This document shows, piece after piece, positions 5,965 to 11,564 of a stretch of 11,564 nt of DNA; positions within the stretch are counted from its first letter, which is position 1, and each line of letters starts with the position of its first letter. The notes below the pieces were generated by a model that worked only from the letters and a program-made list of their open reading frames with translations, was not told the origin of the DNA and did no database searches. Origin of the DNA: Candidatus Omnitrophota bacterium. Its GTDB lineage: Bacteria > Omnitrophota > Gorgyraeia > Gygaellales > Profunditerraquicolaceae. The DNA lies in NCBI GenBank assembly GCA_030691585.1, contig JAUYEC010000159.1, forward strand, positions 1 through 11,564, given 5' to 3'. The position numbers and the translations under genes were made by a program.

Positions 5965-7498
5965 TTTCCTGTAACAACCTTTTTAGTATTTTTCCCGTGC
6001 TATTTTTTGGAAGTGACGCCCTGAACTCAATATATTTAGGAATCTTGTAACTTGCCAATCGTTCTCTTAAATAATGCAAGATCTCGTGCTCTGTGGCGGA
6101 TACGCCGTCTTTTAAGACGACGTACCCCTTGGGCACTTCACCCTTATGCGCGTCGGGTATACCCACGACAGCCGCCTCCTTTATCCTTGAATCCTGATAA
6201 AGGACTTCTTCGATCTCGCGCGGATAGACATTGAGGCCGCGGACATTGACCATTTCTTTTTTTCTGCCCACAATATAAACGTAACCGTCTTGGTCAAACT
6301 TGGCCATATCTCCGGTATAGAGCCAGCCGTCTTTGAGCGCCTCTTGAGTCGCCTGCTCCTGCTGATAATAACCCTGCATTACATTCGGCCCTTTTACCAA
6401 AAGTTCTCCCACCTGTTCAGACGGGCAGATTTTTCCCTGCTCGTCGATGATCCTTAATTCTATGTTCCGGGACAGGGCCAGGCCGATAGAGCCGGCTTTT
6501 CTTTTTCCCTTAAAAGGGTTTAAGGTCACCACCGGAGATGCCTCGGTCAAACCATAACCCTCCAGGAGAGGAATACGGAACCTCCGCTCAAAACTTCTGA
6601 ATGTCTCCGTCGGCAGGGCCGCGGCGCCGGAAATACAGAGCTTGAGCGGATTAAATAATTTTATCAAAGGCGTACGGAATAACCAGGGCAGTTTGATGTC
6701 TTTAAGGATATTGTAAATTGACGGAATGCCCACGAACACCGTGACTCGGTTATTCCTGATGGCACGGACGAGCCGCTTAAGCGGCCGGATGGATTTCATG
6801 ATCACGGTTTTAGCGCCCACCAGAAACGGCAGGTTCATGCAGACAGTAGCTGCAAAAGAATGGAACAAGGGCAATATGCAGATAAAGGCGTCTTTATGGC
6901 TTGAGCGGATAGCGCGGCTGGAGTCAACTGCGTTAGAAATAAGGTTACGATGGGTTAGCATCGCCCCTTTGGGAAAACCGGTCGTGCCGGAAGTATAAAT
7001 GATCACCGCCAGGTCATCAGGATGAATACTTTGCATATCCAGCGCGTCGGTATTGTGACTGGCGATCTGCATCAGATCTAAGTTATCGTGACCGTTCTTT
7101 GCGGTCATAACAATATGTTTAAGACTGTCAACGCGCAACCGCAGTTCTTCAGCCATGTTTGCGTATGCGCGCGCGGTGATGATGCAGGCCGCCCGGCTGT
7201 CCTGCAGGATATACTTTGCCTCCTCTATTTTAAGCATATAGTTGATCGGCACGACCACGGCGCCGGCTTTGAGAATGGCATAATAGCTGATAATAAATTC
7301 CGGGCAGTTATCCAGGAAAATAGCAACCTTATCCTGTTTTTTTATACCCAGATCAAGCAGCCCGGCTGCGATGCGCGAAGTCAGATGCTCAAGTGTATGA
7401 TAATTTATTTTCTTGCGGCCAAAGACAATGGCCAGGCTACGCGGATGGCACAAGGCAGTTGCCGATAATAATTCACCTAAAGTTTTAGGTATTATCAT
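5951..7498 (-). CDS. Long-chain acyl-CoA synthetase / AMP-dependent acid ligase
   Basis: 515 residues, full length for the adenylate-forming (ANL) family, which activates a carboxylic acid with ATP and loads it on CoA. Motifs in order: YTSGTTGFPKGA (168-179, phosphate loop), LPLFHSFA (209-216), GYGLTEASP (314-322), WLYTGD (392-397), GRKKEMVNVRGLNVYPREIE (411-430, hinge and CoA-side loop) and PKNSTGKILKR (497-507) with catalytic Lys503. This resembles FadD-like fatty acyl-CoA ligases, but chain length cannot be read from sequence alone. It starts 2 nt after the stop of the nitroreductase gene with no SD, so translation is probably coupled. A 16-bp inverted repeat lies in its first codons (7475-7490). 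The last codons lie within palindrome P3. No membrane segment is evident. Confidence 0.92.
   Translation of the reverse strand: MIIPKTLGELLSATALCHPRSLAIVFGRKKINYHTLEHLTSRIAAGLLDLGIKKQDKVAIFLDNCPEFIISYYAILKAGAVVVPINYMLKIEEAKYILQDSRAACIITARAYANMAEELRLRVDSLKHIVMTAKNGHDNLDLMQIASHNTDALDMQSIHPDDLAVIIYTSGTTGFPKGAMLTHRNLISNAVDSSRAIRSSHKDAFICILPLFHSFAATVCMNLPFLVGAKTVIMKSIRPLKRLVRAIRNNRVTVFVGIPSIYNILKDIKLPWLFRTPLIKLFNPLKLCISGAAALPTETFRSFERRFRIPLLEGYGLTEASPVVTLNPFKGKRKAGSIGLALSRNIELRIIDEQGKICPSEQVGELLVKGPNVMQGYYQQEQATQEALKDGWLYTGDMAKFDQDGYVYIVGRKKEMVNVRGLNVYPREIEEVLYQDSRIKEAAVVGIPDAHKGEVPKGYVVLKDGVSATEHEILHYLRERLASYKIPKYIEFRASLPKNSTGKILKRLLQESRGE
7475..7490. repeat. Inverted repeat in the first codons of the acyl-CoA synthetase gene
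   Basis: ACCTAAA and TTTAGGT form perfect 7-bp arms with a 2-bp centre, 6 to 21 nt inside the gene. In RNA this AU-rich hairpin could influence initiation at a start that lacks an SD. It may equally be chance. Confidence 0.4.
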
Positions 7499-7500
7499 GA

Positions 7501-8262
7501 TCAGTATGAAGTCGCGGCAGTACTTTTCTTAACTGTGCCCCTGCCGCCGGTTGTAGCCTGCATGGTCGTTGTTTCCATGGTCGAGAAAGATTGTTCTTCT
7601 GAACCTGAGAAACCTACGGCAACGATATAGACCGGCTTACACTCAGGCGGCATGCCCAATGTTTTTTGCACCTCGCTGTCGCTAAAAGAACCCACCGGTA
7701 GTGAAACCAGGCCCAATGAAACCGCCTGCAGTTGAATATTCTCGGCGATGTGGCCTGCCTCCATATACAGATACCTCATTCCCCGCTCTCCGTATCTGGG
7801 AACGATCCTGGCCGATACTCCGCCGATAACAATATCCGCCGCCGCGTCTTTGAGCGTAGACTGGCCTGTTGCCGCGGCCAGCGCTCCCCGCAGGTCGTCT
7901 GTGCCTAAAACATGTAACTTATGACCGTCGCTGGCGTAATGAAATAAACCATCTTTGGTTAAAAGATAAAGCTCCATGGGGTATAGAGACCCCGCAGACG
8001 GCGCCGCACGCTTAGCGCCGGACGTTTGCCCCTGTCCCGCCCACAATAACTGGGAAATCTGCTCCTGGTTAAGATCTTTGGAAGCAAAACTCCTTATTGA
8101 GCGGCGCTGTGCAATAGCCTGCTCCAACGAAACAGTACTTGTTGTCTTTGGCTGGGGCAGCTGGATTTCTTTATCTTGCGCCATAGCCGATTCCAAAACA
8201 TATCCTACACATAGAAACGCCGCTAACGCGCTAAAGAAGAAAATTGTTTTTATGCGATTCAT
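7501..8262 (-). CDS. Exported SagB-like nitroreductase-family protein
   Basis: 253 residues with the chosen start. Residues 1-29 are a Sec-type signal or anchor (MNRIKT, hydrophobic FFFSALAAFLCVG, then AMA), so it should act in the periplasm. The body is an FMN-binding nitroreductase fold of the SagB/ThcOx type: RRSIRSF (53-59), QLLWAGQGQ (71-79), RAAPSAGSLYPMELYL (85-100), then GMRYLYMEAGHIAENIQLQA (161-180) and LPVGSF (188-193). The C-terminus is a Thr/Ser/Gly-rich tail. ATG at 8262 is chosen because GGAGG (8269-8273 complement) stands six bases before it; an upstream ATG at 8283 would add seven residues. No RiPP precursor or cyclodehydratase gene is next to it, so an azoline-oxidase role is not supported. 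The substrate is unknown. Confidence 0.85.
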   Translation of the reverse strand: MNRIKTIFFFSALAAFLCVGYVLESAMAQDKEIQLPQPKTTSTVSLEQAIAQRRSIRSFASKDLNQEQISQLLWAGQGQTSGAKRAAPSAGSLYPMELYLLTKDGLFHYASDGHKLHVLGTDDLRGALAAATGQSTLKDAAADIVIGGVSARIVPRYGERGMRYLYMEAGHIAENIQLQAVSLGLVSLPVGSFSDSEVQKTLGMPPECKPVYIVAVGFSGSEEQSFSTMETTTMQATTGGRGTVKKSTAATSY

Positions 8263-8297
8263 ACCTATCCTCCTTGCCCACATTAAAAAACTATCTC

Positions 8298-9041
8298 CTA
8301 AGGACTGACGTTCTTAGCCAAAAACAAAGGTTCAAAATTATCCTCTTCCAGGCGGATAGTCTTATTTTTTCCCGGAGAGCGTTTGAAACGGCTGCCGGAA
8401 TGGACCCGGTAGCGCCGGCTGATCAAAGATAGCCTTCCGTTCAGATCAGTGGCAAACCAATCCCGAAAATACCCCGGCCCGCCGTAAACCATGCTGGCCA
8501 CACTAGCCATATTCCAACCCGCGTTGAATAAATGCCCGCCGAGGCCCTTGCGGGCAAACCAGTAGTCTTTGACCACCATAAGTGAAGCGTAATAATCCTC
8601 GCTCGTAAATGACGTCTTGGCTTTTAACAACTCGATAGCTTTTTGGTCAACTTGAAAATGCGCCTTGGGATTGGACTGATCAAATAGACGGTATTCGTTA
8701 TGGCAGAGCTCATGGGAGACAATGCAGAGCAGCACTTTATATCTGGAATCATAGTAATTCTGATAGACATATTTGATGAAATTATCCGGAAGCTTAACCG
8801 TGGTCTGCTCTATTTCGGGGATGCCGCCCATGCATTCGCGGTCAGAGACAATATTCATTCTGTATCCGGTGGATAGCGAAGCGCGGGCCAAATATTTATC
8901 CCAGAGCGACCTGACTTCAACCTGGTAATTATCCGGCGGCGTGTAATAATTGGCGGAAAAATTAATCGTCGCGCATCCGCTCAACATAAACACCGCAGCT
9001 ATTGGTATTGTAGACAGTTTACGTAAATATATGCAAAACAT
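8298..9041 (-). CDS. Putative lipoprotein with a zinc-metalloprotease motif (HELCH)
   Basis: 247 residues. A short basic start (YLRK), hydrophobic IPIAAVFM and lipobox LSGC (20-23) indicate a lipoprotein anchored at Cys23. IVSHELCHNEYRL (107-119) contains HExxH (His110, Glu111, His114). VDQKAIELL (131-139), with Asp132, resembles the third-ligand helix of M48-like peptidases. The remainder is aromatic-rich and not recognised, so the family is uncertain. No SD precedes the ATG. The first codons (5-11) lie in one arm of a 19-bp inverted repeat whose other arm lies upstream at 9112-9130, so the start of this gene may have been reshaped by an inserted element. The gap to the nitroreductase gene is 35 nt. 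Confidence 0.75.
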   Translation of the reverse strand: MFCIYLRKLSTIPIAAVFMLSGCATINFSANYYTPPDNYQVEVRSLWDKYLARASLSTGYRMNIVSDRECMGGIPEIEQTTVKLPDNFIKYVYQNYYDSRYKVLLCIVSHELCHNEYRLFDQSNPKAHFQVDQKAIELLKAKTSFTSEDYYASLMVVKDYWFARKGLGGHLFNAGWNMASVASMVYGGPGYFRDWFATDLNGRLSLISRRYRVHSGSRFKRSPGKNKTIRLEEDNFEPLFLAKNVSP

Positions 9042-9130
9042 GTAGTTATGAAAGAAATACGACGTCGAACCCTACCCGGATTTCTGTTGTAAGTTAATAT
9101 ATGCCAGATAATTACGTAAACTGTCTACAA
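9008..9130. repeat. 19-bp inverted-repeat pair bracketing 85 bp (MITE-like candidate)
   Basis: TTGTAGACAGTTTACGTAA (9008-9026) has its exact reverse complement at 9112-9130. A 9-bp direct repeat, AATATATGC, occurs inside at 9026-9034 and 9096-9104. The 123-bp unit covers the gap between the cyclophilin and lipoprotein genes and the first codons of the latter. No transposase is encoded, and I could not find a clear target-site duplication. Confidence 0.7.
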
Positions 9131-9149
9131 AGTATTGTCTACAAAGTAT
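9122..9149. repeat. Two tandem copies of a 14-bp unit
   Basis: TGTCTACAAAGTAT occurs twice without a break (9122-9135 and 9136-9149). The first copy overlaps the right arm of the 19-bp inverted repeat, and the second reaches the cyclophilin stop codon (9149-9151). Confidence 0.85.
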
Positions 9150-9694
9150 TATTTTATATACGCCTTGATGATCTTCTGCTCGGAGAGCGGCCTGTCGCCA
9201 GAATCGCAGCCGACATTCTCTATCTTTTGCACTACATCTTGCCCGGAGACGACCTCACCGAAGATCGTATGACGCATGTTTAACCATGGGGTGGCGGCAC
9301 AAGTAATGAAAAACTGACTGCCGTTGGTGTCCGCTCCAGAGTTTGCCATAGCCAAGAGCCCCGGACGGTCAAACGTAACCGATGATGTCACCTCGTCTTC
9401 AAAAGGCCCACCCCAGATAGATTCGCCGCCGGTGCCTGTTCCAGTCGGGTCCCCGCCCTGCAGCATAAAACCTTTGATCACCCTATGGAAAATAAGGCCG
9501 TTATAATACCCCTTCTTTACCAAACCGGTAAAATTCTCACAGGCCTTGGGTGCAACCTGCGGCATCAATTTTATTTCAATATTCCCCTGCGTTGTCTCCA
9601 GAACTACGGTGTTATTATCCATGTTTTCGGCTCCCATTAGCGTTCCGTTAATTGAAAAAACCAAAATTACCGCCAACAATAACTTCCTGAACAT
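9149..9694 (-). CDS. Exported cyclophilin-type peptidyl-prolyl isomerase
   Basis: 181 residues. Residues 1-22 are a Sec signal peptide (MFRK, hydrophobic LLLAVILVFSI, cleavage near LMGA|E). The rest is one cyclophilin domain that isomerises X-Pro bonds, presumably during folding of exported proteins. Active-site features: FHRVIKGFMLQGGDP (69-83) with Arg71, Phe76, Met77 and Gln79; GLLAMANSG (112-120); GSQFFITC (125-132); and TPWLNMRHTIFG (135-146), including the conserved Trp137 and His142. The length is normal for a minimal periplasmic cyclophilin (PpiA-like). AAGGAGGAGAAG directly before the ATG is one of the clearest ribosome sites in the window. The upstream 269 bp is hairpin-rich and gene-free, so this is probably the first gene of its own unit. 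Confidence 0.95.
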   Translation of the reverse strand: MFRKLLLAVILVFSINGTLMGAENMDNNTVVLETTQGNIEIKLMPQVAPKACENFTGLVKKGYYNGLIFHRVIKGFMLQGGDPTGTGTGGESIWGGPFEDEVTSSVTFDRPGLLAMANSGADTNGSQFFITCAATPWLNMRHTIFGEVVSGQDVVQKIENVGCDSGDRPLSEQKIIKAYIK

Positions 9695-9761
9695 CTTCTC
9701 CTCCTTATCTGCCTCTGACGAGTCTCTCGCTCAAGCGAAGTAGCGGGTTGCCGAGGCGCGG

Positions 9762-9839
9762 TTTGAGCAGGGCGTGTGGGCAAGGAGCGGGCATGGATCG
9801 CCCGCGAGCTTACTAGCAGGCGAGAGCGACGCAGCCCAC
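9762..9839. repeat. Dispersed repeat, copy A
   Basis: Bases 9762-9805 match 11403-11446 at 39 of 44 positions in the same orientation. The shared core, GCGGGCATGGATCGCCCGC, is a hairpin with 6-bp arms and a 7-nt loop. Copy A continues with about 27 extra bases before the shared AGCCCAC (9833-9839). GTGGGC (9776-9781) and GCCCAC (9834-9839) can close an outer stem. Confidence 0.85.
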
Positions 9840-9848
9840 CCGAGCGAA

Positions 9849-9871
9849 GTTTTGCCACGCAGGGGCAAAAC
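9849..9871. repeat. Hairpin GTTTTGCC/GGCAAAAC
   Basis: Perfect 8-bp arms (9849-9856 and 9864-9871) with a 7-nt loop, part of the hairpin cluster. No T-run follows on either strand. Confidence 0.75.
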
Positions 9872-9875
9872 GAGC

Positions 9876-9903
9876 GTTCTCCTTCGCCAAGGCTTCGGAG
9901 AAC
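9876..9903. repeat. Hairpin H1 with internal GAA/GAA module (minus orientation)
   Basis: Read on the minus strand: GTTCTCC, GAA, GC, CTTG, GC, GAA, GGAGAAC. That is a 7-bp outer stem, a symmetrical GAA/GAA internal loop, two G-C pairs and a tetraloop. It shares this architecture with the next hairpin, which is in the opposite orientation. Confidence 0.8.
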
Positions 9904-9904
9904 A

Positions 9905-9932
9905 GCCCTGCGAAGCTTTAGCGAAGCAGGGC
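9905..9932. repeat. Hairpin H2 with the same GAA/GAA module (plus orientation)
   Basis: Read on the plus strand: GCCCTGC, GAA, GC, TTTA, GC, GAA, GCAGGGC. The inner module is nearly identical to the neighbouring inverted hairpin, while the outer stem differs on both sides in a pairing-preserving way. Confidence 0.8.
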
Positions 9933-9963
9933 GTCCCTGCGAGAACCGCGACGCGGCACACCG

Positions 9964-10995
9964 CTACCTTGATCTAAGTTGCTCGGAAACTTCCGCAAGC
10001 AGGGCAAAAATCCCTTCCGCCTTATCCGGCGTCAACGTGCCCAGGCCGCAAGCGGGACTAAGCAGCATATTCTTAAGAATGACCGCGCGCTCAAGACCCT
10101 TTTTTTCCAACGCCGCCACACCCTGATCTATTTTATCCAGCAAAACCTGCGCCTTAAGGCTCTTGTTAAATTCCTGGGTCGGCGCAATCCCCCAGCACAG
10201 CGCCCCACCCCGGCCAAAAAAAGCTTTAAGGTTATCCGCGTAGAGCAGAATTTTATCCAGAAAATCGAAAGCGTCAAAATTAATAATATCTATACCGGGC
10301 GTATCGGTGAATATGGACCAATCAGTATTACCACAGCAATGCACACCAACCATGGCCCCGTTCGGTTTTATTATCGATGTAAGTTCGGTCAAATCCTGTA
10401 TAATATCCTGCCGGTTTATCGCGGTATACGCGGAGCCAAACCCCGCCAGGTATGGCTCGTCAATAAAAACGATCATCTCCCTGCCGAATTTCCGGAAAAA
10501 ATCTATCTGCCAGCGCGCCTTCATTGCCAGGCCCTTGACCAGCGCCTGCATAAAGACGGTATCATACACAAGTGATTTCCCCGAATCATCGCTTAATCCC
10601 GCGGCAAATGTAAAAGGCCCGGTTATATGGCACTTGATGAACTCAATGCCGGACGGCATTTTTTTCTCAAGGCGCCGGTAAAAAGCATAGAGCCCCGCGG
10701 CATATTCCGGGCTGATGGAAAAATAATCCACGTCTTCGGAAATGAGCCGTTTATAGAATTCTTCCAACTCGTCATCCTGCCGGCGGCTGTCAAAGACCAA
10801 AGCATTATCTTGCAACGCCAGGGCCGGCAGATGTTCGCTGAACTGCGCGCACATCCCCTCGCGAGCGCCAATCTTCGGCAGCTGCGGCCAGAAAGGCGCC
10901 TGCGGGCAGTATTTCAAAACCAGATCTACCGCATCATCAGCGTTTGTATACGGCAAGCTGCCGATACCAGTGATCATTCCTCTAAAAATAGTCAT
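9964..10995 (-). CDS. Short MetE-like (core MetE) cobalamin-independent methyltransferase
   Basis: 343 residues matching only the C-terminal catalytic barrel of cobalamin-independent methionine synthase; classical MetE is about 750 residues with an extra N-terminal barrel. GIGSLPYTNADDAV (10-23) is the family opening, FIDEPYLAGFG (177-187) the central strand, and the zinc site appears as H219-x-C221 (VHCCGN) with C316 (LLSPACGLGTL). Short forms are known in anaerobes and are thought to take methyl groups from corrinoid proteins to make methionine. A related thiol methyltransferase role cannot be excluded. ATG at 10995 has no SD, and an in-frame ATG at 10977 is possible. It follows ybaB by 40 nt across a small tandem repeat, probably in the same transcript. 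Confidence 0.82.
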   Translation of the reverse strand: MTIFRGMITGIGSLPYTNADDAVDLVLKYCPQAPFWPQLPKIGAREGMCAQFSEHLPALALQDNALVFDSRRQDDELEEFYKRLISEDVDYFSISPEYAAGLYAFYRRLEKKMPSGIEFIKCHITGPFTFAAGLSDDSGKSLVYDTVFMQALVKGLAMKARWQIDFFRKFGREMIVFIDEPYLAGFGSAYTAINRQDIIQDLTELTSIIKPNGAMVGVHCCGNTDWSIFTDTPGIDIINFDAFDFLDKILLYADNLKAFFGRGGALCWGIAPTQEFNKSLKAQVLLDKIDQGVAALEKKGLERAVILKNMLLSPACGLGTLTPDKAEGIFALLAEVSEQLRSR

Positions 10996-11004
10996 GTTGT
11001 CGTC

Positions 11005-11029
11005 CGTCGTTCGTATTTCGTCGTTCGTA
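11005..11029. repeat. Two CGTCGTTCGTA units, period 14
   Basis: CGTCGTTCGTA occurs at 11005-11015 and 11019-11029, with a partial related stretch before it. It fills the gap between ybaB and the MetE-like gene, exactly where the latter's ribosome site would be expected. Confidence 0.75.
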
Positions 11030-11035
11030 AAATCG

Positions 11036-11329
11036 CTAAAGTCCCGGCAAGTTCAGGCCGGTGATTTCTCTTGCTTTCTCTGCCGCGATCTGCTGCGAAC
11101 GCTTTATCGCCTTGAGACAAGCCTCGCGCATAGATCTCTCCAGAGCCGCCTTATCCATAGAGTGGATATCGCCTGCGATGCTCACCGATGCCACTTCCTG
11201 GGCGGCGCTCATGTTGATCTTGACCAGGCCGTCGGAACTGGCCGCGTCAAAATAAGTAGACTCCAACTGACGCTTCATCTCCTGCGCTTTTTTTTGCATG
11301 TCCATCAACGCTTTCATTTTATCAAACAT
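11036..11329 (-). CDS. YbaB/EbfC-family nucleoid-associated protein
   Basis: 97 residues, normal length for this family of small dimeric DNA-binding proteins. Typical features are the N-terminal helix MFDKMKALMDMQKKAQEMKRQLE, the middle strands with VKINMSAAQEVASVSIAGD, and the C-terminal helix with KAIKRSQQIAAEKAREITGL. AGGAGA stands about six bases before the ATG. In many bacteria the gene lies between dnaX and recR. Here the following gene is MetE-like and the fragment before it is not recognisable as dnaX, so the usual context is absent. No signal peptide is seen. Confidence 0.9.
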   Translation of the reverse strand: MFDKMKALMDMQKKAQEMKRQLESTYFDAASSDGLVKINMSAAQEVASVSIAGDIHSMDKAALERSMREACLKAIKRSQQIAAEKAREITGLNLPGL

Positions 11330-11461
11330 ATGTTCTCCTAATTAATTGGTAATACAAACCCCGATTAAATTCGCCAAATTTTCAACGGCTGCCGCGGGGT
11401 ATTTTGAGCAGGACGTAAGGGCGACGAGCGGGCATGGATCGCCCGCCAAAGCCCACATTAA
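11330..11461. other. 132-bp gap upstream of ybaB
   Basis: No gene is supported here. It holds the ybaB ribosome site and copy B of the dispersed hairpin repeat. No clear -35/-10 pair was found on the minus strand. Confidence 0.5.
11403..11456. repeat. Dispersed repeat, copy B
   Basis: Same orientation as copy A at 9762. It shares TTTGAGCAGG, the hairpin GCGGGCATGGATCGCCCGC and the following AGCCCAC. Only CAA separates the hairpin from AGCCCAC, where copy A has about 27 bases. It sits just after the stop codon of the partial gene at the right edge. Confidence 0.85.
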
Positions 11462-11564
11462 TCAAAAACCCAAGCTTTCACCCACGAGAACAACCTTTAT
11501 TCTATCAGGCGACGGATCAGCTTCAATTACCAAAACCTGACAGCACATCCTCTTATATTCCGGA
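11462..11564 (-). CDS. 3' end of an unidentified gene (partial)
   Basis: An open frame enters from the right edge and ends at TGA (11464-11462). The visible tail is about 34 residues: PEYKRMCCQVLVIEADPSP, then DRIKVVLVGESLGF. The alternation of hydrophobic strands (QVLVIEA, IKVVLVG) looks like real protein, with a CC pair. I do not recognise the family. An ATG within it (MCCQ...) would give only 28 residues and lacks a spaced ribosome site, so a gene continuing beyond the window is more likely. Confidence 0.5.
   Translation of the reverse strand, partial: PEYKRMCCQVLVIEADPSPDRIKVVLVGESLGF

Larger units (their letters stand above)
9695..9963. other. Gene-free 269-bp gap filled with GC-rich hairpin repeats
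   Basis: This gap between the MetE-like and cyclophilin genes is more GC-rich than its surroundings and open in several frames. The predicted peptides are arginine, alanine and proline-rich, without SD sites or known motifs, so I do not call a gene. It contains a repeat unit shared with 11403-11456 and three hairpins in a row, listed separately. GCTCAA (9729-9734) and TTGAGC (9763-9768) form another possible stem. No convincing promoter was found. Confidence 0.75.

Noticed and set aside
7088..7468. 126-codon plus-strand open frame
   Set aside because: Antisense shadow of the acyl-CoA synthetase N-terminal part.
9731..9961. Overlapping open frames on both strands in the hairpin region
   Set aside because: GC-rich palindromes give few stops in any frame. 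The peptides are Arg/Ala/Pro-rich, lack ribosome sites and conserved motifs, and coincide with a dispersed repeat.
9979..10575. 198-codon plus-strand open frame
   Set aside because: Antisense to the MetE-like gene, which has an intact zinc site; no ribosome site or domain on the plus strand.

Overview
All convincing genes lie on the minus strand, so the window is transcribed from right (11564) to left (1). The gene set suggests an anaerobic, diderm (outer-membrane) bacterium. It encodes a molybdopterin formate dehydrogenase with a formate channel, the NADH/NAD sensor Rex, a DUF2490-type outer-membrane protein, a lipobox protein and several Sec-exported proteins. The style (short-gap gene runs, SD sites of the GGAGG type, many small palindromic intergenic repeats) reminds me of uncultivated anaerobic phyla such as Omnitrophota. 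That placement is a guess from memory, not something the sequence proves.

Layout in transcription order. (1) 11564-9964: the 3' end of an unidentified gene, a repeat-bearing gap, a YbaB/EbfC nucleoid protein and a short MetE-like methyltransferase. (2) 9963-9695: a 269-bp gene-free gap packed with GC-rich hairpins. (3) 9694-5951: exported cyclophilin, lipobox protein with HELCH, exported SagB-like nitroreductase, and acyl-CoA synthetase. A 19-bp inverted-repeat pair brackets the start of the lipobox protein gene. (4) 5964-5849: three consecutive perfect or near-perfect palindromes, all with GTAGGG...CCCTAC ends but with different cores. (5) 5827-4255: two translationally coupled aldolases, one of the DRE-TIM HMGL/HOA type and one KDPG/KHG-like. 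(6) 4190-3815: a promoter and a MerR-type regulator with a cysteine-rich tail. (7) 3796-1: a consensus-like sigma70 promoter with a palindrome just upstream, then a small eight-cysteine protein, rex, a FocA-type formate/nitrite channel, a DUF2490-type outer-membrane protein and the start of a cysteine-type formate dehydrogenase, cut by the window edge.

The most coherent unit is region 7. A Rex-like (also CRP/FNR-like) 20-bp inverted repeat sits in the rex-focA gap. This supports a model in which the NADH/NAD ratio controls formate channel and dehydrogenase expression. A beta-barrel gene between the channel and the dehydrogenase is unusual. The short MetE-like protein, which lacks the N-terminal half of classical MetE, would suit an anaerobe that uses a corrinoid protein rather than methyl-folate directly as methyl donor; that is inference. 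No rRNA, tRNA, CRISPR array, transposase gene or phage gene was seen.
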